From Aquiflexum sp041751335 (GTDB lineage: Bacteria; Bacteroidota; Bacteroidia; Cytophagales; Cyclobacteriaceae), in the NCBI RefSeq assembly GCF_041751335.1, contig NZ_JBGSXS010000280.1:1-15719 (forward strand): DNA of 15,719 bases. The letters run 5' to 3'. Of the stretch, positions 1 to 6,891 are shown one piece after another. Position 1 is the stretch's first letter; every line of letters begins with the position of its first letter. The translations under genes were made by a program, and so were the position numbers. The notes beneath the pieces were generated by a model. It was not told the origin of the DNA, made no database searches, and worked only from the letters and a program-made list of their open reading frames with translations.

Positions 1-53
1 CTTAAGATTTCCGCTGAAATCCCAAGGTCTGAGAATGTTAATTCTTTTTCCAT
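1..53 (-). CDS. Probable DEAD-box ATP-dependent RNA helicase, N-terminal fragment (gene runs off the left edge)
   Basis: Only the first 17 codons are in the window, read leftward from an ATG at 53-51. They give MEKELTFSDLGISAEIL. The F-x-x-L-G-I-S-x-E-I-L pattern is the Q-motif that opens the helicase core of DEAD-box proteins, where it contacts the adenine of ATP; in this family it lies very near the N terminus, as here. The start is supported by an AAGGA ribosome-binding sequence six bases upstream and by a good Bacteroidota promoter at 158-188. The leader has hairpin potential (see 57-121). DEAD-box helicases of this kind unwind structured RNA, often in ribosome assembly or at low temperature. 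The family call rests on a short stretch only, so the specific helicase cannot be named. Confidence 0.6.
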   Translation of the reverse strand, partial: MEKELTFSDLGISAEIL

Positions 54-56
54 GAT

Positions 57-121
57 GTTTCCTTACTTCTTCAAACCATGATCTCCTAGAAGTACCCTAA
101 ATCAAGCGACAGTAAGGAAAC
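57..121 (-). promoter_or_regulatory. Structured 5' leader of the helicase gene with competing hairpins over the ribosome binding site
   Basis: In the transcript, an 11-base segment (121-111) is perfectly complementary to a segment (67-57) just before the ATG. The second arm contains the whole AAGGA ribosome-binding sequence. A second, 7-bp pairing between 94-88 and 70-64 shares bases 64-67 with the first, so the two hairpins cannot form together. This is read directly from the sequence; that it controls translation is inference. Confidence 0.5.
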
Positions 122-157
122 CCACGGTATGAAAAATGTTAATTATTTATTCGGATG

Positions 158-188
158 CAAAGGTAAGATAAATAATTCTGAAAACAAA
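158..188 (-). promoter_or_regulatory. Bacteroidota-type promoter of the helicase gene
   Basis: On the minus strand, TTTG (188-185) is followed after 19 bases by TACCTTTG (165-158), an exact match to the -33 TTTG / -7 TAnnTTTG consensus of the Bacteroidota housekeeping sigma factor. Transcription would begin near 155-150 and leave a leader of about 100 bases before the ATG at 53. Confidence 0.7.
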
Positions 189-237
189 CCATGTTTCTAA
201 TGTTTTTAGAATAAGTTATATAATAATCGATGAATAT

Positions 238-280
238 TGAAAAATAATTCTGATTTACCCAGATTTCAAGGGGTAATCAG
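238..280 (-). terminator. Probable intrinsic terminator of the acyl-CoA-binding protein gene
   Basis: On the minus strand a 10-bp stem (280-271 with 260-250, one bulged base, 10-base loop) is followed by a T-rich run (249-238). The stem includes the TGA stop codon of the acyl-CoA-binding protein gene, so the hairpin starts immediately at the end of translation. Confidence 0.6.
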
Positions 281-537
281 AGATATTTCTCTGAAATTGA
301 ATTGACCAAATCTATATAATCTGCCGAAGCATCTGATTTACTTTTTCCTTTAAAGGACAACCAGGAATTATATTTTGCAGCTGCCACAAAGTCAAATCCT
401 CCGGGTCTTTCTTCTTGGTTTTCACCTTCTGTAGCTTGTTTGTATAATCCATAAAGTTTCAACAATTCTTCATTGGACGGTTTGCTGGTGAATTTTTTGG
501 TTAGGGCTACAGCCTCTTCTAAGGTATTCGCTTTCAT
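277..537 (-). CDS. Acyl-CoA-binding protein (ACBP)
   Basis: An 86-residue protein, the usual length for a free-standing ACBP. These small four-helix cytosolic proteins bind medium- and long-chain acyl-CoA esters and buffer or carry them between fatty acid synthesis, degradation and lipid assembly. The signature YGLYKQATEG is at residues 29-38, followed by the E-R-P-G turn, the A-K-Y-N-S-W segment (54-59) and K-G-x-S at 63-66; together these carry the tyrosines and lysines that hold the CoA head group. No signal peptide is present. It is a single-gene unit with a candidate promoter at 567-574 and a terminator overlapping its stop codon. ACBPs are widespread in eukaryotes and patchy in bacteria, but the Bacteroidota commonly have one. 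Family identity is secure; the exact ligand is not. Confidence 0.93.
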   Translation of the reverse strand: MKANTLEEAVALTKKFTSKPSNEELLKLYGLYKQATEGENQEERPGGFDFVAAAKYNSWLSFKGKSKSDASADYIDLVNSISEKYL

Positions 538-566
538 AGGTAAACTATTTTTCCATTTTCAGTTTC

Positions 567-574
567 CAAATGTA
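567..574 (-). promoter_or_regulatory. Candidate -7 element for the acyl-CoA-binding protein gene
   Basis: TACATTTG on the minus strand matches the Bacteroidota -7 consensus TAnnTTTG exactly and lies about 30 bases before the ATG at 537. I see no TTTG at the expected -33 distance, so the promoter is only half supported. Confidence 0.4.
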
Positions 575-591
575 GTGAAAAAGATTTTAGA

Positions 592-686
592 GCCGAGATG
601 CGAGAGATGAGATGTGAGACGTGAGACACAAGACATTAGATTCTAGAAACAAAGACCCCTAACATCGGTCATCCGACATCTGACGA
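592..686. repeat. Low-complexity intergenic repeat element (GAGAT/GTGAGAC units plus ATCGGTCATC block)
   Basis: The left part (595-640) is built from degenerate units such as GAGATG, GTGAGAC and GAGACAC. The right part (662-684) is a run of related short units, ATCGGTC, ATCCGAC and ATCTGAC. The 12-base string ACATCGGTCATC at 662-673 recurs on the same strand at 13197-13208, also intergenic. The stretch has no coding potential and differs in composition from the surrounding AT-rich spacer. It looks like a dispersed intergenic repeat; how many copies the genome carries cannot be seen from here. Confidence 0.5.
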
Positions 687-693
687 TTTTTCA

Positions 694-737
694 TAAAAAA
701 AGCTCTGAATCCAATGTTTTACATTGAAATCAGAGCT
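694..737 (-). terminator. Intrinsic terminator of gltA
   Basis: Reading leftward from the gltA stop, AGCTCTGA (737-730) pairs with its complement at 708-701 and an inner CAATGT-type pairing closes the loop; a run of seven T (701-695 region) follows directly. The hairpin starts about 20 bases after the stop codon. Confidence 0.85.
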
Positions 738-758
738 CACTATAAATATTTATATAAA

Positions 759-2045
759 TCACCTCCTATTCATAGAGACATAATCCCTTTCATTGGCTCC
801 GGTATAAATTTGACGTGGTCTTCCAATTGGTTCGCCATTTTGTCTCATTTCTTTCCATTGAGCAATCCATCCGGGAAGTCTTCCCATGGCAAAAAGAACG
901 GTGAACATGTCAGTTGGGATTCCTAAAGCTCTATAAATAATACCAGAGTAGAAATCCACATTAGGATAAAGTTTTCTATCTACAAAATATTGGTCATTCA
1001 GTGCCGCATATTCAAGTTCTTTGGCTATGTCCAAAACCGGATCATTCACCCCTAATTTTGCCAGAACATCATCTGCTGCCTTTTTGATAATTTTTGCTCT
1101 AGGGTCAAAATTTTTATAAACTCTGTGTCCAAAGCCCATCAACCTAAAAGTATCATCTTTGTCTTTGGCTTTGTTTAAGAATTTTTTGGTATCCCCACCG
1201 TCTCTTTTGATGGATTCTAGCATTTCAATAACAGCTTGGTTTGCACCGCCATGTAAAGGTCCCCATAGGGCATTAATTCCAGCGGAAATTGACGCGAAGA
1301 TACTCGCTTGTGATGAACCTACAATCCTGACAGTTGAAGTAGAGCAATTTTGCTCATGATCGGCATGCAAAATCAATAATTGATCGAGTGCTTTGGCCAC
1401 AACCGGATCAGCGTCATACCTTTCTGCTGGAAGAGCAAACATCATTTTCAAGAAATTGGAGCAATAATCTAGACTGTTATCCGGATAATTAACTGGGTGA
1501 CCTACTTCGTTTTTGTATGCCCATGCAGCGAAAGTTGGCATTTTGGCCAATAACCTGACTATGCTAAGATTCACTTCACTTTCATTTCTGTTTGGATCCA
1601 AAGACTCTGGATAAAAAGCCGTCAAAGAACAGATCAAAGAAGAAAGAACACCCATAGGATGGGAATTGGATGGAAAACCGTCCAAGATTTTCTTTATATC
1701 TTCATGAACCAAAGTATGCGTGGTGATTTCCCTGGTGAATCTTTCATACTCTGATTGTGAAGGCAATTCCCCATATATCAACAAATATGCTACTTCAAGG
1801 AAAGTGGATTTTTCTGCTAAGTCCTCAATTCTATAACCTCTGTACCTGAGGATGCCTAGTTCCCCATCTAAAAAAGTAATAGCGCTCGTGGTTGAGCCAG
1901 TGTTTTTGTATCCTGGGTCTATGGTAATTAGTCCGGACTGACCCCTAAGTTTAGCTATATCGATAGCTTTTTCGTTTTCAGTACCTTCTACAATGGGGAG
2001 TTCAAAATCTTTTCCACCATATGATAACTTAGCAATTTCAGACAT
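759..2045 (-). CDS. gltA: Citrate synthase
   Basis: A 428-residue cytosolic enzyme that condenses oxaloacetate with acetyl-CoA to form citrate, the entry step of the TCA cycle. Its length and layout match the E. coli GltA type (427 residues). Catalytic and substrate-binding residues are in place: H230 in H-A-D-H-E-Q-N, H265 in GPLHGGAN, H307 in GFGHRVYKN and D364 in PNVDFYSG, aligning with E. coli His264, His305 and Asp362 for the last three. The N-terminal extension of about 40 residues before the T-I-D-P-G-Y segment is typical of the hexameric bacterial form that NADH can inhibit, but such regulation is only inferred from family. The gene is a single transcription unit with its own terminator; the 299-base region upstream has no clear consensus promoter. 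It shares the window with sdhA and sdhB but not their operon. Confidence 0.97.
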   Translation of the reverse strand: MSEIAKLSYGGKDFELPIVEGTENEKAIDIAKLRGQSGLITIDPGYKNTGSTTSAITFLDGELGILRYRGYRIEDLAEKSTFLEVAYLLIYGELPSQSEYERFTREITTHTLVHEDIKKILDGFPSNSHPMGVLSSLICSLTAFYPESLDPNRNESEVNLSIVRLLAKMPTFAAWAYKNEVGHPVNYPDNSLDYCSNFLKMMFALPAERYDADPVVAKALDQLLILHADHEQNCSTSTVRIVGSSQASIFASISAGINALWGPLHGGANQAVIEMLESIKRDGGDTKKFLNKAKDKDDTFRLMGFGHRVYKNFDPRAKIIKKAADDVLAKLGVNDPVLDIAKELEYAALNDQYFVDRKLYPNVDFYSGIIYRALGIPTDMFTVLFAMGRLPGWIAQWKEMRQNGEPIGRPRQIYTGANERDYVSMNRR

Positions 2046-2320
2046 AAGTATATTATTTATTTATTAGTTTATTGTTTGATTTACTTAACTACTATTAAAG
2101 TGCTTAAGTTAATGAAATAAGGTGTTTTTTTTATGTTTTATTATATCAATAAACCAAATTACAGTGTATGAGTGGACAAAAAAAGGATATGTGAAAAAAC
2201 TTTTTGGGATAATAAATGGACAGACAATTCTTTAAAATCCCTGCTATTTGAAAGGAATTGCAAGTCCTTCCGAATATTCTTTGGAAAGGATCAAATATCA
2301 ATGCTATATTTTTTTAGCAG

Positions 2321-2340
2321 AAAAAAAGCCCCGAAGGGCT
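2321..2340 (-). terminator. Intrinsic terminator at the end of the suf operon
   Basis: On the minus strand AGCCC-TTCG-GGGCT (2340-2327) forms a tight stem with a UUCG tetraloop, followed by seven T (2327-2321). It lies five bases after the bacilliredoxin stop codon and ends the seven-gene suf transcript. Confidence 0.93.
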
Positions 2341-2344
2341 ATTT

Positions 2345-2764
2345 TTATTTACAGAAATGTTCAAATACCTCAATTAGGTGGTCTCCGATCATTTTGGCAT
2401 TTCGACCTTCAATATGATGTCTTTCGATAAAGTGAACTAATTCACCATCTTTGAACAAAGCCATAGCTGGAGAAGAAGGGGGATAGGGTAGATGGTGCTG
2501 CCTTACTTTTGCTACCGCATCAGCATCATTTCCGGCAAAAACGGTAGCCAGAACGTCCGGTTTATTAGCACTTTGATCCAATGCATATCTTATACCGGGC
2601 CTTGCAGCTCCTGCTGCACAACCACAGACTGAGTTGATAACTATCAATGTGGTGCCTTTGTGGTCTTTCAAATGATTATCGACTTCTTCAGAAGTTCTAA
2701 ATTCCTGAAATCCTACATTTGTCAATTCTGCACGCATAGGTGCAATCAGTTCCTCTGGATACAT
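2345..2764 (-). CDS. BrxA/BrxB-family bacilliredoxin (YphP/YqiW, DUF1094)
   Basis: A 139-residue thioredoxin-fold protein. The family is recognised from the start MYPEELIAPMR, the C-G-C redox motif (C47 and C49) within INSVCGCAAG, the A-R-P-G segment just after it, and the cis-proline region Y-P-P-S-S-P-A-M. In Firmicutes these proteins remove bacillithiol from oxidised protein cysteines; several Bacteroidota also make bacillithiol, so the same role is plausible but inferred here. The gene is the last of the suf operon, 22 bases after the DUF59 gene and right before the terminator, so it should be co-transcribed with the iron-sulfur assembly genes. That context points to reduction or deprotection of thiols on SufE, SufS, the scaffold or client proteins. 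The family call is firm; the physiological partner is not known from sequence. Confidence 0.92.
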   Translation of the reverse strand: MYPEELIAPMRAELTNVGFQEFRTSEEVDNHLKDHKGTTLIVINSVCGCAAGAARPGIRYALDQSANKPDVLATVFAGNDADAVAKVRQHHLPYPPSSPAMALFKDGELVHFIERHHIEGRNAKMIGDHLIEVFEHFCK

Positions 2765-2786
2765 ATTTTTCTATTTTTAATTATTC

Positions 2787-3128
2787 TTAAAGAAAACCTA
2801 ATTCTAATTTAGCAGCCTCAGACATCATATCCTGAGAATAAGGGGGATCAAAAGTAAGCTCCAATTCTACATGATTGATTCCTTGGACCTGTTGGATTTT
2901 GTCCTTTATTTCTGAAGGAATAAACTCTGCCGAAGGACAGTTTGGAGAAGTCAAAGTCATCATTACATAGACATTATTGACTGGATAGACACTGATTTCA
3001 TAAATCAGACCCAATTCATAAACATCCACAGGTATCTCCGGATCATAGACCTGTTTGATGGCGTTGATTACTTTATCTTTGAGTTCCTGAGTTGGAATTT
3101 CAATATTTTCTGAGGTAGAACCTGTCAT
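2787..3128 (-). CDS. DUF59 / MIP18-family SUF-associated iron-sulfur assembly protein (SufT-like)
   Basis: A 113-residue single-domain DUF59 protein. It shows the family hallmarks DPEIPVDVYELGLIYEI (residues 29-45), with Asp29 and Glu31, and the T-L-T-S-P-N-C-P segment carrying the conserved Cys64, followed by the F-D-P-P-Y-S motif near residue 93. Relatives include SufT of Gram-positive bacteria, PaaD and eukaryotic CIA2/MIP18, which act in maturation or delivery of iron-sulfur clusters. The gene lies 4 bases after sufE and 22 before the bacilliredoxin, deep in the suf operon, in keeping with a role as an auxiliary maturation factor. The N-terminal dozen residues are polar and not conserved. 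Whether it carries clusters or assists transfer cannot be told from sequence. Confidence 0.9.
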   Translation of the reverse strand: MTGSTSENIEIPTQELKDKVINAIKQVYDPEIPVDVYELGLIYEISVYPVNNVYVMMTLTSPNCPSAEFIPSEIKDKIQQVQGINHVELELTFDPPYSQDMMSEAAKLELGFL

Positions 3129-3132
3129 ATAT

Positions 3133-3564
3133 TCAGATATTTTGTTTGGTCTGATATGCTAATGCATACAGTTTCATTTGTTTTATCATGGCAGCCAATC
3201 CATTGGATCTTTGGGATCCGATGATATTTCCCATTCCGATTTTATCTATAAAATCAAGCTGTGCATGAAGAATTTCCTGTGGGTTTCTTCCTGATAAGAC
3301 CCTGATTAATAGACTGATCAATCCTTTGGTGATATCAGTATTTGAATCTGCCAAGAAAATTATTTTGTCGTCGTCTTCTTGGGTAGTAAGCCAAACCTTG
3401 GATTGGCAGCCTTTGATGATGTTTTCTTCTATTCTTTCTGATTCAGGAAACTCAGGTAGCAATGCTCCTAGTTCCATAATGTAATAGATAGTCGATTCCT
3501 TATCGTCTCCCAAGATGTCAAATTCGTCGATGATCTCTTTTTGTATTTCCTGAATGCTACTCAT
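3133..3564 (-). CDS. sufE: Sulfur acceptor / cysteine desulfuration protein SufE
   Basis: A 143-residue SufE-family protein. It accepts the persulfide sulfur from SufS on a single cysteine and hands it to the SufBCD scaffold. That cysteine is C53 in the I-K-G-C-Q-S-K-V-W-L motif, equivalent to E. coli Cys51. The C-terminal part holds the S-x-R-S-N-G-L family stretch. The start ATG overlaps the stop of sufS as ATGA (3564-3561), which implies translational coupling and stoichiometric production with its partner enzyme. The reading frame is complete and the length is normal for the family (about 140). Confidence 0.96.
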   Translation of the reverse strand: MSSIQEIQKEIIDEFDILGDDKESTIYYIMELGALLPEFPESERIEENIIKGCQSKVWLTTQEDDDKIIFLADSNTDITKGLISLLIRVLSGRNPQEILHAQLDFIDKIGMGNIIGSQRSNGLAAMIKQMKLYALAYQTKQNI

Positions 3565-4784
3565 TTATTTTTAATTTTTGCAATTTTCGCCACTGCTGAG
3601 GCCAAATAATCTATTTCTGATTCGGTATTATAAACAGAAAATGAGGCTCTTACGGTTCCCTCGATTCCGAATCTTTGCATTAAAGGTTGAGTACAATGAT
3701 GTCCGGTACGCACTGCGATTCCATTGGCATCTAGCATCATTCCCACATCAAAAGGATGCATACCATTAATATTGAAGGATAGCACACTGACTTTTTCCTT
3801 TGCTGTACCTACTGGAATAAAACCTTTAATTTCTCCTAGAAGGCTCGTGGCATAACTTAGTAGATTATCCTCATGTGTTTTAATTTTGGATTTACCAAGT
3901 TCATTGATAAATTCTAAAGCCTTTTGAAAAGCAATCACATCTGCGATATTGGGTGTTCCTGCCTCAAATTTAAAAGGTATATCGTTGTATGTAGTTTTTG
4001 CAAAGGTCACTTCTTTTATCATTTCACCACCTCCCTGATAAGGGGGCATGGATTCGAGAATCTTTCTTTTACCGTAAAGCACCCCTAATCCTGTGGGCCC
4101 GTATAACTTATGAGCGGAGAAAGCTAGAAAATCACAATCGAGTTCCTGTACATTTACATCAAGATGACTTGTGGATTGGGCACCATCCAAAAGGACTTTT
4201 GCCCCAAAATGGTGTGCTTTTTTTATGATTTCCCTGACAGGGTTGATGGTCCCCAAGGCATTGGATACATGAACTATACTGACAAGTTTAGTCTTTTCAT
4301 TCAACAAACTATCAAAATCATCCATTAGAATTTCTCCGGAATCATTGATGGGAATAATCTTTAATATAGCTTCTTTTTCTTCACAAAGCATTTGCCAAGG
4401 AACAATATTGGAATGGTGTTCCATAGTAGAGATAAGGATTTCATCTCCTTTAGTAATAAATTTTCTTCCATATGTGGCAGCCACCAAATTGATACTCTCT
4501 GTGGTTCCCTTAGTGAAAATTATTTCCTCCTCTTCTTTGGCATTTAAAAATTCTTTTAAGACGGTACGTGTTTTTTCATAATACCTTGTCGCCCGGTCTG
4601 CCAATGTATGGGCACCTCTATGTATATTTGAATTGTCGTGTTTGTAATAGTCAGTCAATGCATCGAGTACTGACTTTGGTTTTTGAGTTGTTGCGGCATT
4701 ATCCAAATAGATCAAAGGCTTTCCATTAACCTTTTGGTGAAGGACCGGGAATATACTTCTTATTTTTTCTGAGTTTACAGGCAT
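3561..4784 (-). CDS. sufS: Cysteine desulfurase SufS (class V aminotransferase fold, PLP)
   Basis: A 407-residue PLP enzyme that takes sulfur from L-cysteine to give alanine and an enzyme-bound persulfide for Fe-S assembly. Visible active-site features are H123 in M-E-H-H-S-N stacking on PLP, D200 and Q203 in LLDGAQS, the Schiff-base lysine K226 in A-F-S-A-H-K-L-Y-G-P-T-G, and the nucleophilic C364 in R-T-G-H-H-C. The short loop around Cys364 is that of type II desulfurases (SufS), which need SufE to accept the sulfur efficiently, unlike IscS/NifS. It sits 7 bases after sufD and overlaps sufE by 4 bases. Complete, no anomalies. Confidence 0.97.
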   Translation of the reverse strand: MPVNSEKIRSIFPVLHQKVNGKPLIYLDNAATTQKPKSVLDALTDYYKHDNSNIHRGAHTLADRATRYYEKTRTVLKEFLNAKEEEEIIFTKGTTESINLVAATYGRKFITKGDEILISTMEHHSNIVPWQMLCEEKEAILKIIPINDSGEILMDDFDSLLNEKTKLVSIVHVSNALGTINPVREIIKKAHHFGAKVLLDGAQSTSHLDVNVQELDCDFLAFSAHKLYGPTGLGVLYGKRKILESMPPYQGGGEMIKEVTFAKTTYNDIPFKFEAGTPNIADVIAFQKALEFINELGKSKIKTHEDNLLSYATSLLGEIKGFIPVGTAKEKVSVLSFNINGMHPFDVGMMLDANGIAVRTGHHCTQPLMQRFGIEGTVRASFSVYNTESEIDYLASAVAKIAKIKNK

Positions 4785-4791
4785 ATTTCGA

Positions 4792-6069
4792 TTAAAAATT
4801 ACTACCTAATCTTTCCTGAACAATACTTGTCAGATACTTTTTGAAACTATCATCTGAAACATGTTCCAAGACTTCACCGGCAAATGCATATAATAACATT
4901 CCTTTTGCCTGATCTTTTCCCAAACCCCTTGAACGTAGATAGAATAGTGCTTCCTCATCTAATTGACCTGTGGTGCAACCATGGGAACATTTCACATCAT
5001 CTGCCCAGATCTCCAATTGTGGTTTAGTGTTGACCGTAGCGTCATCAGAAAGAAGAATATTGTTGTTTTGTTGAAAGGCATTTGTTTTTTGTGCATCCTG
5101 TCGGACAAATATTTTTCCATTAAATACTCCTCTTGAGCTGTCTGCCAATATCCCCTTGTATAGTTCGTTGGATTCAGAGTGGGGTTTTGTATGGTCGACA
5201 TTTGTGTGGTTGTCCACGTGTGTTTTTCCATTCAACAAGTACAGACCATACATATTGCCTTCACAGCCAGAATCCTTGAGGTTCAGACTGAGGTTATTTC
5301 TGACCATATCTCCAGATAATGATATCACTACAGAAGTAAAGGTGGCGTCCCTATGGATATCAGTTTCGAGATTATTAACAATTATGGACTTTTTGTTTTC
5401 GGATTGAAGTCGATTGTATTGAATGTGGGAATTCGGGCCCCCTTTAATTTCAGTAACTGCATTACTGAAGTAAGCAGAATCATCGAGTGAAATTGTATTT
5501 TCCAAAAAGGAAATTTCTGCATTTTCCTCAACTTCAATTAGAATTCTAGGACTAATGACTTGTCCTACATTCGCTTCATTGAAGAAAAGAAAAAATACAG
5601 GTTTATCAATTTTCTGATTTTTCTTCACTTTTAAGAAGATACCATCTTCAAAATAAAAATCATTTAGGCTGACAAAAGGGTCCTTTTCAGTTATCGCAAT
5701 TTTACCCAGTAATTCTGGTGCTGAATCAGTCAGTGATAATACCTCAAGTCCTGATTGATTAACATATGAAAGAGAACTGTCATAATTCCCGTTGTTAAAG
5801 ACTAACAGGTCACCTTCAAATCCTTCAAAAAGATGGGATTGAACCATATTTTGATCGAGGGTAGATTTTTTTGAAGGTGAGAAATTGCTAATAGACTGTT
5901 CAAGCTTTTTACTGATTGGAGTAAATTTATATTCCTCCTCTTTCAAGGCAGGCAAACCATTTTCAATAATTAGAAACCGCCCTTTTTCCCTTAATTGGGG
6001 AAAATTTTCAAAAGAAGGGGCTTGATTCAGAAACAGCTCTGTAATTTTGTTTTTGGCTAAGGTAGTCAT
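4792..6069 (-). CDS. sufD: Fe-S cluster assembly scaffold component SufD
   Basis: A 425-residue right-handed beta-helix protein of the SufB/SufD family. With SufB and the SufC ATPase it forms the SufBC2D scaffold on which clusters are built. The conserved C-terminal segment D-D-V-K-C-S-H-G-C-T-T-G-Q-L-D is present; H363 corresponds to E. coli SufD His360, implicated in cluster formation at the SufB-SufD interface. The weakly conserved N-terminal third and the final L-x-Y-A-F-A-G-E-V helix are typical of SufD and not SufB. It follows sufC after 32 bases and precedes sufS by 7. The start ATG at 6069 opens a normal SufD N-terminal helical region. Confidence 0.95.
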   Translation of the reverse strand: MTTLAKNKITELFLNQAPSFENFPQLREKGRFLIIENGLPALKEEEYKFTPISKKLEQSISNFSPSKKSTLDQNMVQSHLFEGFEGDLLVFNNGNYDSSLSYVNQSGLEVLSLTDSAPELLGKIAITEKDPFVSLNDFYFEDGIFLKVKKNQKIDKPVFFLFFNEANVGQVISPRILIEVEENAEISFLENTISLDDSAYFSNAVTEIKGGPNSHIQYNRLQSENKKSIIVNNLETDIHRDATFTSVVISLSGDMVRNNLSLNLKDSGCEGNMYGLYLLNGKTHVDNHTNVDHTKPHSESNELYKGILADSSRGVFNGKIFVRQDAQKTNAFQQNNNILLSDDATVNTKPQLEIWADDVKCSHGCTTGQLDEEALFYLRSRGLGKDQAKGMLLYAFAGEVLEHVSDDSFKKYLTSIVQERLGSNF

Positions 6070-6101
6070 GGATTATTCAAGATAGAGATTTGGAAAAATG
6101 T

Positions 6102-6863
6102 TTAAACAGAAGTTGCATTCACTTCCTCTTTGATCCAATCATATCCTTTTTCTTCTAACTCAAGCGCTAGGTCTTTGGTACCGGATTTGACTATTCTTCC
6201 ATTGAAAAGTACATGAACAAAATCGGGAACTATATAGTCAAGTAACCTTTGATAATGGGTTACCACAATTGTAGCGGTTTCAGCGGACTTAAGTTGATTG
6301 ACACCATTAGACACAATCCTAAGCGCATCAATGTCCAAACCTGAATCAGTTTCATCCAAAATGGATAGTGTTGGTTCCAACATCGCCATTTGAAAGATTT
6401 CGTTTCTCTTTTTTTCACCACCGGAAAAACCTTCATTCAATGAACGGCTCATTAACTTCTGATCAATTTCTACCAATTTCATTTTTTCTTTCATAACAGA
6501 AAGAAATTTAACAGCATCCAAAGGTTCCAAACCTCTGTAATCCCTTACTTGATTAACAGCTGTTCTAAGAAAATTGGTTGTGCTAACCCCAGGGATCTCT
6601 ACAGGGTATTGAAATGCCAAAAATACGCCTTCCCTTGCTCTTTCCTCAGGTGCCAATTCTAAAAGATTCTTTCCTTTGAATAAAACTTCACCTTCTGTCA
6701 CTTCAAATTCTTCCCTTCCGGCCAATACTGATGCTAAGGTTGATTTTCCAGAACCATTTGGCCCCATGATGGCATGCACCTCACCGGCTTTTACTTCTAA
6801 ATTGATCCCTCTTAAAATAGGAGTTCCCTCTATTGAGGCATGTAGGTTTTTTATAATTAACAT
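6102..6863 (-). CDS. sufC: Fe-S cluster assembly ATPase SufC
   Basis: A 253-residue ABC-type ATPase that drives conformational change in the SufBC2D scaffold. Motifs in order: Walker A GPNGSGKS (34-41), Q-loop Q85 in A-F-Q-Y-P, signature FSGGEKKR (146-153), Walker B and D-loop ILDETDSGLD (168-177), and the switch H203 in V-V-T-H-Y-Q-R. I chose the ATG at 6863. The frame is open 12 codons further, to a TTG at 6899 inside the end of sufB, but those residues are not SufC-like, whereas M-L-I-I-K-N-L-H-A-S is a standard SufC beginning and gives the usual family length. The gene starts 28 bases after sufB and ends 32 before sufD. Confidence 0.97.
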   Translation of the reverse strand: MLIIKNLHASIEGTPILRGINLEVKAGEVHAIMGPNGSGKSTLASVLAGREEFEVTEGEVLFKGKNLLELAPEERAREGVFLAFQYPVEIPGVSTTNFLRTAVNQVRDYRGLEPLDAVKFLSVMKEKMKLVEIDQKLMSRSLNEGFSGGEKKRNEIFQMAMLEPTLSILDETDSGLDIDALRIVSNGVNQLKSAETATIVVTHYQRLLDYIVPDFVHVLFNGRIVKSGTKDLALELEEKGYDWIKEEVNATSV

Positions 6864-6891
6864 TTCGATGATTATTTTAAAATTTTCAATT

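Noticed and set aside
595..686. Possible CRISPR array or tandem repeat array in the ACBP-gltA spacer
   Set aside because: Units are only 6-8 bases, degenerate, and lack unique spacers of regular length.
714..926. Plus-strand open frame of 70 codons over the gltA terminator and 3' end
   Set aside because: It starts inside the terminator hairpin and is otherwise antisense to gltA.
2046..2344. Search for a consensus gltA promoter
   Set aside because: TAATTTG with an upstream TTTG (around 2148-2185) is one base short of TAnnTTTG and has poor spacing, so I did not annotate it.
2172..2430. Two overlapping plus-strand open frames in the gltA-bacilliredoxin spacer
   Set aside because: They run through the suf terminator hairpin and into the bacilliredoxin gene antisense; composition is Lys/Phe-rich as expected from random AT-rich DNA.
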